From: an uncultured beta proteobacterium
GTDB taxonomy: Bacteria > Pseudomonadota > Gammaproteobacteria > Burkholderiales > Burkholderiaceae_C
Direction of reading: 5' to 3'
Assembly (NCBI GenBank): GCA_903844215.1
Contig: CAIMSP010000011.1
Coordinates: 1 to 59,039 of the forward strand
Length of the DNA stretch: 59,039 bases
Below the pieces are notes generated by a model. That model saw nothing but the letters and a program-made list of their open reading frames with translations, did not search any database and was not told the origin of the DNA. Positions within the stretch are counted from its first letter, which is position 1, and every line of letters starts with the position of its first letter. The translations under genes were made by a program, and so were the position numbers. Below, piece by piece: positions 1-9,091 of the stretch.

Positions 1-307
1 CCCGCAGCGAAGCGCAGGGACGCAGACAGCGGGGTCGCCTTTTCTTTGGTGACTTTCTTTTGGCGACGCAAAAGAAAGTTACTGCGCAGTCGGGCGCACA
101 TCCCGACAAAGCCGCGCACCCCGCGCAAGACCGGATCAACCCGGCTCACCCGCCGGGGCGAGACCCGACAAAGCCGCGCTGGCCGAGCAAGCAAATAAAC
201 CACCATTACATCGACTGCCGGGACGACATCCCGGCAACACTGCGCAGTCGGGCGCACATCCCGCAAGAAAGCGCACGTCGGCGCAAGATCCGTCAAGCCC
301 CGCGGAA
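1..307. repeat. gene-free stretch with dispersed hairpin repeats
   Basis: I see no convincing gene here. The stretch holds a near-perfect hairpin with arms ACTTTCTTTTG (52-62) and CAAAAGAAAGT (69-79), and shorter palindromes such as GTCGGG/CCCGAC around 88-106 and a CCGGGA/TCCCGG stem near 218-236. Repeats of this kind are common between genes in Burkholderiales. It lies downstream of the leftward EamA gene and could end its transcription, but there is no clear T-run. Confidence 0.5.
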
Positions 308-1213
308 TCAGGCGCTCTTGCTTGGCAAGGTCGCCAACACCACCCCAACCAAGGCGATGGCAAACGCCAGCATCTGCAGGGCTGAAACTTCTTCGCCCAA
401 CACCAGCACACCGACCAGCGCCGCCGAGATCGGCAGCATCACGGTGAAGACACCGCCCAGTGCTGCGGGCACGGTCTTGAGGCCCGTCATCCACAGCCAC
501 ACGGTCCACACGCTGGCGGCCAGCGCGTAAAAGATCAGCAACGCCCACAGGCCGACGGACACAGCGCCAAAGTCGAAGCGCCACGCGTAGTACAGGCCCA
601 TGGGGGTCATCAGCGCCAGGCCCCACAGGTTGATGAGGGCGGTGATGCGCTTGGGTGCGAGCGTGCCGGTGAGCTTTTTTCCGATCACGGCGTAGGCCGC
701 TTCGCACAGCACGGCGCCAAACACCAGCAGCTTGCCCCACAGCGCGTGGTTGCCCTGCGGCCCGGCCAAAGCGCCGTCTTTGGCCAGTGCGAGCAGCGCC
801 ATGCCCAGCGCGGCGCAAGCCACGCCGCCCCAGACGCGAGCACGGATGCGTTCGCGCAGCAAGATCCAGCTCAGCAGCGCCACCACGGCCGGAATGGTCG
901 CCATGATCACACCGGCCGAGACGGCGCTGCTCAGGCTCACGCCGAACAGCATGCAGATCGTGAACAGGAAGTTGCCCAGAAAGGATTCCAGGAACAGCAG
1001 CTGTCGGGTCTGGCGCGTCATGGGCGCCTCGTTCGCGGGCTTCTTCAGCCAGTGCGGCATCGCCAGAGCGCCAATGCCAAAACGCAGCCAGGCCAGCAGG
1101 AACACCGGCAGCGCCGCCACCAGCGGCTTGGACAGCGCCACGTAACTGCCTACCAGAGACATGCTCAGGGCCAGGCAGAGGTAGGCGCGCAGGCGCAGGG
1201 TGGTGGGGTTCAA
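308..1213 (-). CDS. EamA/DMT-family permease
   Basis: A 301-residue, almost wholly hydrophobic protein with about ten membrane helices, the usual size and design of the drug/metabolite transporter superfamily: two EamA repeats of roughly 140 residues each. The second repeat ends with the typical glycine- and leucine-rich helix near the C terminus, followed by a short basic tail. Such permeases move small metabolites or amino acids across the inner membrane, but the substrate cannot be read from sequence. It reads leftward, away from the rightward polyamine genes, so it is probably a separate unit. A second EamA gene of the same size lies at 14735 in the composite cluster. Confidence 0.85.
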   Translation of the reverse strand: MNPTTLRLRAYLCLALSMSLVGSYVALSKPLVAALPVFLLAWLRFGIGALAMPHWLKKPANEAPMTRQTRQLLFLESFLGNFLFTICMLFGVSLSSAVSAGVIMATIPAVVALLSWILLRERIRARVWGGVACAALGMALLALAKDGALAGPQGNHALWGKLLVFGAVLCEAAYAVIGKKLTGTLAPKRITALINLWGLALMTPMGLYYAWRFDFGAVSVGLWALLIFYALAASVWTVWLWMTGLKTVPAALGGVFTVMLPISAALVGVLVLGEEVSALQMLAFAIALVGVVLATLPSKSA

Positions 1214-1416
1214 ATGATGGCTTCCAGGGGCGCGTCGGGCTGTCGATTATTGCCGCGTGCGCTGGCGGCGCCGCAGTGGGTGCCTGGGTCGTGGAAGAAT
1301 TGGACCCGAAGTGGGGCCGGAACTGCGCTAACTTGCGTGCTGGTGCGGCGAACCGTCACCGGTCGCGAAAGCGCGTGCGTTCATGCGGTGCTTCGCCACG
1401 GCACTTTCATCGCCAG

Positions 1417-1474
1417 TGAGACTTTGCGGGACAGACCAAGAGCGACGCGCAGCGAGCTTTGCTCTGTCCTCAAC
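1417..1474 (+). repeat. dispersed hairpin element, copy 1 of 3
   Basis: Outer arms GGACAGA (1429-1435) and TCTGTCC (1463-1469) enclose an inner stem around CGC-GCA-GCG. The left flank TGAGA-N2-TTGCG is shared with the copies at 5131 and 27089. This copy ends just before the ribosome-binding site of speB, so it would lie in that gene's leader or mark the end of upstream transcription. Confidence 0.75.
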
Positions 1475-1488
1475 AAATTGAGGACATC

Positions 1489-2433
1489 ATGAACCCTGCC
1501 CATTTTGCCTACGCCAGCAATGGCAACCGTTTTCTGGCCTGTCAAGCGCTTGACGGCCAGCCCTTTGCAGTGGCCGGCGTGCCCTACGACGGTGCGGTCA
1601 CGAATCGGCCCGGCGCGCGCTTTGGTCCGCAGGAAATTCGGCGTGCCTCGCTCATGCTGTGTGACGGCATTCATCCGCACTTCAATGTGTCGCCGCTGGG
1701 CCTGCTGGGTGACGTCGGCGACATGCTGTTGCCCAATGCCTCACCGCTGAGCACGGTGCGCGCCCAGATCCAGACCCAGGCGGCGGCGCTGATGCAGCGC
1801 CAGCACTGCGTGTTCCTGGGCGGCGACCATTCGGTGACGCTGGCCCTGCTGCGCGCCGCCAAGGCGCGCCACGGCGGCGCGCCGCTGGCGCTGATTCACT
1901 TCGATGCGCACTGCGACACCTGGCCGGATCACTTTGGCGAACCCTCGGGCCACGGCACCTGGACCTTTGAGGCGCTGCAGGAAGGCTTGATCAGTCCCGA
2001 GCACAGCGTGCAGATCGGCTTGCGCTCCAGCGGCGAGCGCGCCGTGCGCGAGTATGTGCAGGACCAGGGCGGGCTCATCTACAGCGCGCGCCAACTGCGC
2101 GGCAAGGATGGCGACGCGCTGCAGCCGGTGATCGAAGCCATCCAGGCGCGCCTGGGGCAGCGCCCTTGCTATTTGACGCTGGACATCGACTGCCTGGATC
2201 CGGCCTTTGCCCCCGGCACCGGAACGCCCGAGCCGGGCGGCCTGACGAGTTCGCAGGTGCTCACGCTGATCGAAGAGCTTTCGCCTCTCAACTTCGTGGC
2301 CATGGACTGCGTGGAAGTGGCGCCGGCCTATGACCATGCCGAACTCACGAGCAACGCCGCCGCCACCTTTGTCTGGACTTATCTATGCGCACAGGTGGCC
2401 AAGCGCGCCGGCGCCGGAGCACAAGCATCATGA
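1489..2433 (+). CDS. speB: agmatinase (ureohydrolase)
   Basis: Predicted to hydrolyse agmatine to putrescine and urea in the cytoplasm. The 314-residue protein carries all arginase/agmatinase metal motifs: GGDHS (111-115), DAHCD (139-143), SGHGTW (153-158) and DIDCLDPAF followed by the GTGTPEPGG loop (232-251), giving the His and Asp ligands of a binuclear Mn centre. The ATG at 1489 is chosen because GAGGA stands just upstream; a further upstream ATG would read through the hairpin element. The stop overlaps the next start as ATGA, so it is translationally coupled to the PuuB-like oxidase. A guanidinobutyrase or other guanidino-acid ureohydrolase is a possible alternative, but the polyamine neighbours favour agmatinase. 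Confidence 0.85.
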   Translation: MNPAHFAYASNGNRFLACQALDGQPFAVAGVPYDGAVTNRPGARFGPQEIRRASLMLCDGIHPHFNVSPLGLLGDVGDMLLPNASPLSTVRAQIQTQAAALMQRQHCVFLGGDHSVTLALLRAAKARHGGAPLALIHFDAHCDTWPDHFGEPSGHGTWTFEALQEGLISPEHSVQIGLRSSGERAVREYVQDQGGLIYSARQLRGKDGDALQPVIEAIQARLGQRPCYLTLDIDCLDPAFAPGTGTPEPGGLTSSQVLTLIEELSPLNFVAMDCVEVAPAYDHAELTSNAAATFVWTYLCAQVAKRAGAGAQAS

Positions 2434-3740
2434 AAACTTCGCTGTTGAATTCCGATACCCAGCTCAATCAGACCAGCTACTACGAGGCCAGCGTGCAGCG
2501 CGAGCCCGCGGGCGCGCCGCTCGCCGGCGCCGTGTCGGCCGATGCCGTGGTCGTCGGGGCCGGTTATGCCGGCCTGAGCGCGGCGATCGAACTGGCGCAG
2601 CGCGGCATGAGCGTGGTGCTGCTGGAGGCCGACCGTGTCGGCAGCGGCGCTTCGGGGCGCAACGGCGGCCAGGCGATCGTGGGCTACGCCAGCGGCCAGC
2701 AACCCTATGTGGAGCAACTGGGCAAAGCCGACGCGCGCCGCGCCTGGGACATGTCGATGGAGTCGATTCGCCTGCTCGACGACCACATCGCACAGCATCA
2801 CATCGAATGCGACCGCGTGCACGGCTATCTGCACCTGGCGGATTCCGCGCGCAAGGCCCGGGCGCTGCACGCCGACATGCAGGAACTGCGCGACGACTAT
2901 GGCTTTGAGAGCCAGATCTTCAGCGGCGACGACGTGCGCCAGCACATCGACAGCCCGCGCTATTGCGCCGCCGCCTTCGAACCGGTCTCCGGGCACCTGC
3001 ATCCGCTCAAGCTGGCGCTGGGGCTGGCGGCGGCAGCGCGCCAACTGGGCGTGAAGATTTACGAGCACAGCCCGGTGACGGCGCTGCAGCGCGGCGACCC
3101 GCTCGTGGCCAGCACGGCGCAGGGCCGCGTGACGGCGCGCTTTGCTGTGTTGGCGGGCAACTGCACGCTGGGCGAATATGGCCCCCAGGTGGCGCCCGAA
3201 CTGAGCGCGCGCATCATGCCTGTGGGCACCTACATGATCGCCACGGCGCCGCTCGATCCGGCGCTGTGCCGCCGGCTCATTCCCAGCAACGCTTCGGCCT
3301 GCGACAACAACTTCGTGCTCGATTATTTTCGCTTCAGCGCCGATCACCGCATGCTGTTCGGCGGCCGCGTGAGCTACACCACGGGCACGCCGTCGAACCT
3401 GAAGGAGCTGATGCGCCGGCGCATGGTCCAGGTGTTTCCCGCTCTGGCCGACGCGGCGGTGGACTTCGTCTGGGGCGGTTTTGTTGACATCAGCATGAAC
3501 CGCGCGCCGGACTTCGGGCGGCTCGGCAGCAACCTGTATTACCTGCAGGGCTTCAGCGGCCACGGCGTGGCCGCGACCGTGCTCGGCGGACGACTCGTGG
3601 CCGAAGCCGTGGCAGGACAGGCCGAGCGCTTTGACGTGTTCGCGCGACTCAAGCACCGCAACTTCCCCGGCGGGCCGATGCTGCGCATGCCCAGCCTGGT
3701 GCTGGGGACGCTGTACCACCGGCTCAAGGACCTGCTTTAA
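2430..3740 (+). CDS. puuB: FAD-dependent oxidase, gamma-glutamylputrescine oxidase type
   Basis: A 436-residue DAO-family flavoprotein. The N-terminal dinucleotide fold is clear: GAGYAG at 43-48, an acidic residue ending the second strand (LLEAD), then GSGASGRNGGQ at 71-81, the signature of PuuB/OrdL-like oxidases. The C-terminal FAD segment YLQGFSGHGVA is also present. In the Puu pathway this enzyme oxidises gamma-glutamylputrescine to gamma-glutamyl-aminobutyraldehyde with release of ammonia and peroxide. The gene starts inside the speB stop codon (ATGA) and is followed about 55 bp later by a PuuA-type synthetase, which supports the assignment. Other OrdL-type amine oxidases with different substrates cannot be excluded. 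Confidence 0.8.
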   Translation: MKTSLLNSDTQLNQTSYYEASVQREPAGAPLAGAVSADAVVVGAGYAGLSAAIELAQRGMSVVLLEADRVGSGASGRNGGQAIVGYASGQQPYVEQLGKADARRAWDMSMESIRLLDDHIAQHHIECDRVHGYLHLADSARKARALHADMQELRDDYGFESQIFSGDDVRQHIDSPRYCAAAFEPVSGHLHPLKLALGLAAAARQLGVKIYEHSPVTALQRGDPLVASTAQGRVTARFAVLAGNCTLGEYGPQVAPELSARIMPVGTYMIATAPLDPALCRRLIPSNASACDNNFVLDYFRFSADHRMLFGGRVSYTTGTPSNLKELMRRRMVQVFPALADAAVDFVWGGFVDISMNRAPDFGRLGSNLYYLQGFSGHGVAATVLGGRLVAEAVAGQAERFDVFARLKHRNFPGGPMLRMPSLVLGTLYHRLKDLL

Positions 3741-3795
3741 GCGCCGCCTATGATGACCACCTCAACCGACCACCTCAACCGCACTCTTGACAACC

Positions 3796-5133
3796 ATGAC
3801 TCCAACCGCAGCCGAATTTTTTGCCCAGCATCCGGTGCAGGATGTTGAATGCCTTTTTGCCGATTTGACCGGCGTCGGTCGCGGCAAAAGCCTGCCGGCG
3901 AAAGCCTTTGCCGCGGGCCAGGACCTGCGCGTGGCGCGCGCTATCTGCGGCACCACGCTCACGCGCGACTGGTTGCCCGAGCTCTACGCCGACGGCGACC
4001 CGGACCTGCGCTTGGTGCCGGTGCCGGGCTCGCTGCGCCTGGTTCCCTGGGCGAATCCGCCGCGCGCGCTGGCACTGCACGACTGCTTTGATCTGGATGG
4101 AACGCCGACCGCGTTTGCGCCGCGCAATGTGCTCAAGCGCGTGCTCGCCTTGTACGCGAGCCGGGGCTGGGAGCCGGTGGTGGCGCCGGAGATCGAGTTC
4201 TACCTGTTCGCCTTGAACCCTGATCCGACCCAGCCCTTTGTGGCGCCGACCGGGCGCGATGGTCGGCGCGAATGCGGACCCAACGCCTATACCCTGGACG
4301 CGCTCGAAGGGCAGGGCGCCTTCTTCAGCGAACTCGCCAGCGCGCTGCAACTGTTGGGCGTGCGCACCGACACCTGGCTGCACGAAGTGGGTGTGAGCCA
4401 GTTCGAGATCAACCTGGTGCACGGGCCCGCGCTGGAGGTGGCCGACCAGGCCTTCTTGTTCAAGCGCGCGGTGCGCGAGGTGGCGCTGCGCCACGGCCTG
4501 CTGGCGGTCTTCATGGCCAAGCCGATCGAAGGCGACGAGGGCAGTTCCATGCACGTGCATCAGAGCATCGTCGATGTGCACACGCGGGCCAACATCTTCA
4601 GCGCCGAGGACGGCAGCGCCACGCCGCTGTTCGGGCACTTCATCGCCGGCCAGCAGGCCGTGCTGCCGCAACTGCTGCCGATGTTGTGCCCCACGGTCAA
4701 TTCCTTTCGCCGCTTCTCGCCGCATGCCGAGTCCCCGGCGAATGTGCAGTGGGGCTATGACCACCGCCTGGCCGGTCTGCGCGTGCCCCCGTCCGTGGCG
4801 TCAGCGCGCCGCCTGGAGACGCGTTTGGCCGGCGCCGATACCAACCCCTACCTGGTGCTCGCCGCGACGCTGGCAGCCGGCTGGCATGGCCTGGAGCAAC
4901 AGTTGCAGGCGTCGGCTCCGGTACCCGCGGGCGGCGCTCCTGCCACGCTCGACCCGGCACTGGTGTACAGCCTGCCCGAGGCCCTGGCGCGCATGCAGGG
5001 CAGCGCCTTGGCCCGGCAGTTGCTGGGCGAGGAATTTGTGCGCATCTTCGTGGGCACCAAGCAACTGGAATGCGAACACTTCGAGCGCCACATCACCCCT
5101 TGGGAGCGGCAGTGGCTGGTGGGGCAAGTCTGA
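3796..5133 (+). CDS. puuA: glutamine synthetase family, gamma-glutamylpolyamine synthetase (PuuA-like 1)
   Basis: A 445-residue member of the glutamine synthetase family. Catalytic blocks are in the usual order: EIEFYLFA (first glutamates), VSQFEINL, KPIEGDEGSSMHVHQS (conserved His and ATP region), NSFRRFSPH, and ADTNPYLVLAA near the C terminus. It lacks the adenylylation-tyrosine context of classical GlnA and matches the PuuA subgroup, which ligates glutamate to putrescine or related amines using ATP. The ATG at 3796 is preferred over a TTG three codons upstream. It follows speB and puuB, and its stop codon is the first triplet of a dispersed hairpin element. A second, clearly different PuuA-like gene lies at 25724, suggesting different amine specificity. 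Confidence 0.85.
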   Translation: MTPTAAEFFAQHPVQDVECLFADLTGVGRGKSLPAKAFAAGQDLRVARAICGTTLTRDWLPELYADGDPDLRLVPVPGSLRLVPWANPPRALALHDCFDLDGTPTAFAPRNVLKRVLALYASRGWEPVVAPEIEFYLFALNPDPTQPFVAPTGRDGRRECGPNAYTLDALEGQGAFFSELASALQLLGVRTDTWLHEVGVSQFEINLVHGPALEVADQAFLFKRAVREVALRHGLLAVFMAKPIEGDEGSSMHVHQSIVDVHTRANIFSAEDGSATPLFGHFIAGQQAVLPQLLPMLCPTVNSFRRFSPHAESPANVQWGYDHRLAGLRVPPSVASARRLETRLAGADTNPYLVLAATLAAGWHGLEQQLQASAPVPAGGAPATLDPALVYSLPEALARMQGSALARQLLGEEFVRIFVGTKQLECEHFERHITPWERQWLVGQV

Positions 5134-5186
5134 GACATTGCGGGACAGACCAAAGCTACACGCTGTGAGCGTGCTCTGTCCTCAAC
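5131..5186 (+). repeat. dispersed hairpin element, copy 2 of 3
   Basis: Arms GGACAGA (5143-5149) and TCTGTCC (5175-5181) with a perfect inner stem CACGCT-GTG-AGCGTG. The element's left end TGAGA coincides with the stop codon of the PuuA-like gene. No T-run follows, so it is not a classical terminator, but it could protect or process the 3' end of the mRNA. Confidence 0.75.
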
Positions 5187-5231
5187 TGACCAGGGGTGTT
5201 CGACTGAAAAAAATGGCGCGTCGTTCGAGCG

Positions 5232-5312
5232 CCTGCAAGCGCGACCTTGCAGGTTTCGCAGCGCCTCGCAGCCGATGGCTGAAAGCTGGCCACTTTCAGG
5301 GTGTGGCCAGCT
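5232..5312. terminator. hairpins in the convergent region
   Basis: Between the rightward PuuA-like gene and the leftward glycosyltransferase gene lie two hairpins: CTGCAAG/CTTGCAG near 5232-5252, and AGCTGGCCAC (5284-5293) with GTGGCCAGCT (5303-5312), which overlaps the last codons of the glycosyltransferase. They probably act as a two-way transcription stop, although U-tracts are missing. Confidence 0.4.
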
Positions 5313-6597
5313 TCAGTATCGATTGGGCGGCCAGCACGGTCCCTTGCGCCGCCTGCATGTGCACCGCGTTGCGCTGCAGCCGCGCCTGCATCTTGTGGTC
5401 GCCCAGCAAGGCCACGATGGCCGCTTTGAGTTCGGCGTCGCTCCAGTTGTAGCGTGGCAGGTGCAGCCCGACACCGGTCTCGACGGCGCGTTGCGCGTTG
5501 TCGTGCCCATCCCAGCAATAGGGCATGACCAGCGACGGTACGCCGTAATACAGCGCCTCGCAAAAACTGTTGTTGCCGCCATGGTGGACAAACAACTGTG
5601 CCTGCCTGACCACTGAGGGCTGGGGGAACCAGCTGTCCAGAAAGACGTTGTCGGGGGTCGCTGCGTAGTGGTCGCGCCAGTGACCGACGTTGATCAGGAA
5701 ACGGTAGGGCAACTCGGCGTAAACGCGGATGATGCGCTCAAACAATTCGGTATCGACCGCGCCCAGGCTTCCAAAGCTGGTGTAGATCAGTGCCTTGTCG
5801 GCGTGGCTCGCGAAATGCGGCAATTGGCAGGGCGCTTCGGTGCGCACACAGCCATCGAGGTAAACAAAAGTCTTGGGGTTCAGGCCATTCTTGCGCGGGT
5901 AGCGCAGGATGGCCGGCGCGAGCATGAGGTTCAGCCAGGGCGACCGCTCCATGAACTCGCCGCTGGGATAGGGCCCCAGGCCGCAACTCTTGAGGAACGC
6001 CGCAAAGCGCTCGTGAATCGGGCCAATGACGCGCTTGTAGCGCTCGCTAAAGCGCTCCCAACATGCCCGATCCAGACTCGGGCAGCCCGACAGATAGGGC
6101 GGAATCTGCGCATCCGGGATTTCAGTCTCCGCGCATGAGACCACCCTGACCCAGGGCACGGCGGCATTCACGACGGCAGGAAATGTGATGACGTTATCGA
6201 CCACGATGACGTCGGGCTTGAGACGCGCCAGCAACTGACGCAACGGCTCTTCGATGCGCATGGCGGTGTCGACGATGGCGTCCCAGGTCGGCGCCACATA
6301 GCTTTCAATCTGATCCAGGGCGCTGGCGCGAAAGGCGTCGCTGTGTCGGCGCACGAAGTCGGTCCAGTCGGGCGTGCCCGAAGCGGTCGCGCCCTCAGTC
6401 GCGTGCAGCTGGTGTTCCTGGAAACCGTACTCGGAAAAAACGCCGGTAAAACCCGGGTGGCAAATGAACACAGGGCGCGCGCCCTGTCGGCGCAATTCCT
6501 GAGCAATGCCCACGCAATTGAGCGCAGCGCCGTAACTGGCCTCGGGGAAAAGTGCGATGGTCTTCTGGGTCATGGGGAGTTGCGGTGTCCTGGTCAT
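5296..6597 (-). CDS. family-1 (MGT-like) glycosyltransferase, paralogue A
   Basis: A 433-residue GT-B glycosyltransferase. The N-terminal acceptor half begins TIALFPEASYG. The C-terminal donor half has WFPQPSV (323-329), HHGGNNSF (338-345) and WDGHDN (362-367), the layout of the UGT/macrolide glycosyltransferase donor box with DGHDN in place of the usual D-Q pair. It would transfer a sugar from a nucleotide sugar to a small acceptor in the cytoplasm. Its start overlaps the GntR stop (ATGA), so it is co-transcribed and coupled with the regulator; an internal ATG at 6573 aligns better with paralogue B and is an alternative start. Paralogue B lies at 15688 beyond the transport genes. The acceptor is unknown. 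Confidence 0.8.
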   Translation of the reverse strand: MTRTPQLPMTQKTIALFPEASYGAALNCVGIAQELRRQGARPVFICHPGFTGVFSEYGFQEHQLHATEGATASGTPDWTDFVRRHSDAFRASALDQIESYVAPTWDAIVDTAMRIEEPLRQLLARLKPDVIVVDNVITFPAVVNAAVPWVRVVSCAETEIPDAQIPPYLSGCPSLDRACWERFSERYKRVIGPIHERFAAFLKSCGLGPYPSGEFMERSPWLNLMLAPAILRYPRKNGLNPKTFVYLDGCVRTEAPCQLPHFASHADKALIYTSFGSLGAVDTELFERIIRVYAELPYRFLINVGHWRDHYAATPDNVFLDSWFPQPSVVRQAQLFVHHGGNNSFCEALYYGVPSLVMPYCWDGHDNAQRAVETGVGLHLPRYNWSDAELKAAIVALLGDHKMQARLQRNAVHMQAAQGTVLAAQSILKLATP

Positions 6598-7574
6598 CCG
6601 GGGGCCGAGCGTAGCATTTGCGGGACGCCTCGACCCAGCATGCGTGGGCGCTGCGTCCCCGAGAGGCGCAAATGCGCGCGCAGCAAGTCGGCGGCGAGCG
6701 CCATTTGGTCGAGTTCGATTTGTTTGAGGATGTGAAGTTGTTCGTTGGCCGCCTCGCGCATGCGAAACACGCTGCTTGCCGCAGGCGTCACATGACTGCG
6801 GCGCAGTTGATGGTTGAGCAGGGCGTCTTCAATAAACGGGTTGGCGCAACTGCGGGCGATGAGACGGTGGAACTCGACGCTGGTGCGCTCAAACAGCGGC
6901 AGGTCAAAATTGCGCTCCTCCATTCGACCGAGCAGTTCCAGGCCCTGGCGCAGCGCCGCCAGCGCGGCCGAATCGACCTTGAATCCCGGGGTGAGCAAGG
7001 CGGCCGGTTCCATCAGCAAGCGGAACTCGTCGCTGTAGCCCAGCGCTTCAACGCCGACGATCAGCGGTTTTAAAAGCCATTGTTGTCCCGCAGCACGTTC
7101 GACGACGCGTTCTTCCATTAGTTTTTGCAGCGCATTTTGTACCGTCAATCGGCTTGCGCCGTAGCGCCGCTGCAGGCCGATGACGGTTTGAGAAACCGGG
7201 ATTCTGCGCGCCGCCAGGTCGCGAACAATGGCGCGGAACAGTTCCTCCTCTTCACTTGATGGAAGCGGCGGGGCGTGGTGCTGTGACTCGCTGGGGTCCA
7301 CGGCCAGTCGATAGCCGCCATCCGGATCAGCCGCCACGGCACCCTGCAACGCCAGCAGTTGAAGTGCCTTGCGTATCGGTGTTCTTGAGACGTTGCACTG
7401 GCTGGCGAGTTGTTGCTCGCTCATGCGACTGCCCGTGGTCCAGGCGCTTTGCCGGGCCACTTCCAGGATGCGCTGCGCGAGATCAACGTGGCGCTGCGGC
7501 GGTGGCCGGGTCGCGACGGGGGGTGAGGTGGGCGCTTGGCGGCGCGCGACCCGAGGGGTCTTGGCTTGCGTCAT
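6594..7574 (-). CDS. GntR-family regulator with two winged-helix domains and FCD domain
   Basis: A 326-residue regulator. After a proline-rich basic tail (1-30) there is a GntR winged helix at about 31-92, including MSEQQLASQCNVSRTPIRKA. A second winged-helix-like stretch follows at about 108-168, including RRYGASRLTVQNALQKL. An all-helical FCD-type effector domain fills about 175-310. Ordinary FadR/GntR proteins of about 230 residues carry one DNA-binding domain, so the doubling accounts for the extra length. It is divergent from the DUF1329 gene and forms an operon with glycosyltransferase A, making it the likely regulator of the divergent pair. The ligand is unknown; FCD domains usually bind small organic acids. 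Confidence 0.8.
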   Translation of the reverse strand: MTQAKTPRVARRQAPTSPPVATRPPPQRHVDLAQRILEVARQSAWTTGSRMSEQQLASQCNVSRTPIRKALQLLALQGAVAADPDGGYRLAVDPSESQHHAPPLPSSEEEELFRAIVRDLAARRIPVSQTVIGLQRRYGASRLTVQNALQKLMEERVVERAAGQQWLLKPLIVGVEALGYSDEFRLLMEPAALLTPGFKVDSAALAALRQGLELLGRMEERNFDLPLFERTSVEFHRLIARSCANPFIEDALLNHQLRRSHVTPAASSVFRMREAANEQLHILKQIELDQMALAADLLRAHLRLSGTQRPRMLGRGVPQMLRSAPG

Positions 7575-7720
7575 CGTTTCTACCTAGTATTTTTAAAACC
7601 AAGTAGATCATAATTCATTGCGGTGTTTTTATATTAAATAGTACATCTGCTTGGAGTTTGGTGTGGCGGCGAAGGTCGATGCGCGAAAAGCTCAGAAAAC
7701 TTAACAAGGAGTCAGACGCA
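7575..7720. promoter_or_regulatory. divergent promoter and candidate GntR operators
   Basis: This AT-rich gap separates the leftward regulator from the rightward DUF1329 gene. It contains CCAAGTAGAT (7599-7608) and ATCTGCTTGG (7645-7654), an inverted pair matching at nine of ten positions with 36 bp between. A second imperfect palindrome runs CTACCTAGTAT...CCAAGTAG around 7580-7606. These are good candidate sites for the adjacent GntR protein. The SD AAGGAG of the DUF1329 gene is at 7703-7708. Confidence 0.5.
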
Positions 7721-9076
7721 ATGGTTAAATTTCGCCGCAAGGCATGGATTTCAGTTTGTCTTGGTGCGCTCGCGGGCAGCGCTTCGGCCGCGACTTTGAC
7801 CAGCGTGGGCGCCGAGCAGGGGGCCAACAAGGACGGGAGTATTCCTGCCTGGCAGGGCGCAGCGGTGCCGGATGCGGGTTGGTCTTATGGCAAGAATCGT
7901 GGCGACTATTCGAAGCACCGGGGCGAAAAGCCCCTGGCCGTGATTGACGCGTCGAATGTGGACAAGTACGCCGACAAGCTGACTCCCGGACAGGTGCAAC
8001 TGCTGAAGACGGTCAAGGGCTACACCATGCCCGTGTACACCACGCACCGGTCCTGCGGTTTCCCGGACTTCGTCATTGCCAACACCAAAGCGGGTGCGGG
8101 CAAGGCCAAGATCGGTGCCGACGGCTGGTCTCTGGAAGACGCCTTGCTGCCCAGTATTCCATTCCCGGAACCAAAAAGCGGCATCGAGGCGATGTGGAAC
8201 TTCCTGGCGCGCTACCAGGGTGCGGGCATCGACATTCCTGAAGGAACCTCCTTTGTCTCGGCCGCGCCGGGCAGCAGCAAGCCGATTGTCGTGTCGTGGA
8301 ATGAAATCTTCTACTTCCCCTGGGGTAAGAAGGGCGCCTTCAGTCCGAAGGACGCCGGCGGTTTCGAGTACGGCCTTTACTACGCCTACACCCAGCCCGC
8401 AGCCCTGGCCGGCCAGGCGCTCACGCAGCGCTACAACTTCGCCAGTGACACCGAGTCTTTCTACTATTTTCCGGGTCAGCGCCGTGTGCGTCGCCTTCCC
8501 TCCTACGGCTACGACGCGCCGCTGATTGGCTTTGAAAACCAGTATCCGGCCGATATGTTCCAGATCTTCTCGGGAGCGCCGGACCGTTTCGACTGGAAGA
8601 TCGTCGGCAAAAAGGAGGTGTACGTCCCGTACAACAACTTCGAGGCCTACAACTTTCGCAACAAGGTCAAGGATGTATTCGGTCCGACCTTCGTGAAGGC
8701 GGAGGTGCGCCGTTACGAGTTGCATCGCGTCTGGGTGATCGAGGCCAACGTCAAGAGTGGCGTGCGCCACATGGCGCCGAAAAAGACGGTCTATCTGGAC
8801 GAGGACACCTGGCAGGCCGTCGTGGGCGACGACTTCGACGCGCAGGGCAAGATCTGGAAGAGCAAGGAAATCCCCATCGTTCCGATCTGGGAACTGGGCG
8901 CTTGCCAAGCGCTGGCAACGCAAGTCTTCTATGACCTCAGCAGCGGACGCTATGTGGTGGACAACACGCCCTATGACACCAGCAAGGATTTCAAATTCAT
9001 GTCCGAGCACAACGACCCGCGCATGAACAGCAACTACTTCACGGCTGAAAAGCTGCGCGCGATCAGCGAGCGCTGA
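7721..9076 (+). CDS. DUF1329 periplasmic protein
   Basis: A 451-residue exported protein of the DUF1329 family. It has a Sec signal peptide (basic start, hydrophobic core, cleavage after ASA near residue 23) and the family-typical SVGAEQGANKDGSIPAW segment followed by aromatic-rich beta strands. The ATG at 7721 is chosen because AAGGAG precedes it by 12 bases and it begins the signal peptide. DUF1329 proteins resemble LolA/LolB-like lipid carriers and are usually encoded beside DUF1302 outer-membrane and MMPL/RND proteins, as here. By that context it probably shuttles a hydrophobic compound through the periplasm. The direction and cargo are not known. Confidence 0.85.
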   Translation: MVKFRRKAWISVCLGALAGSASAATLTSVGAEQGANKDGSIPAWQGAAVPDAGWSYGKNRGDYSKHRGEKPLAVIDASNVDKYADKLTPGQVQLLKTVKGYTMPVYTTHRSCGFPDFVIANTKAGAGKAKIGADGWSLEDALLPSIPFPEPKSGIEAMWNFLARYQGAGIDIPEGTSFVSAAPGSSKPIVVSWNEIFYFPWGKKGAFSPKDAGGFEYGLYYAYTQPAALAGQALTQRYNFASDTESFYYFPGQRRVRRLPSYGYDAPLIGFENQYPADMFQIFSGAPDRFDWKIVGKKEVYVPYNNFEAYNFRNKVKDVFGPTFVKAEVRRYELHRVWVIEANVKSGVRHMAPKKTVYLDEDTWQAVVGDDFDAQGKIWKSKEIPIVPIWELGACQALATQVFYDLSSGRYVVDNTPYDTSKDFKFMSEHNDPRMNSNYFTAEKLRAISER

Positions 9077-9091
9077 TCGACTCTTAACCTA

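Noticed and set aside
60-530. Open frame at the left edge overlapping the EamA 3' end
   Set aside because: It runs through hairpin repeats, has no SD and overlaps a well-supported gene.
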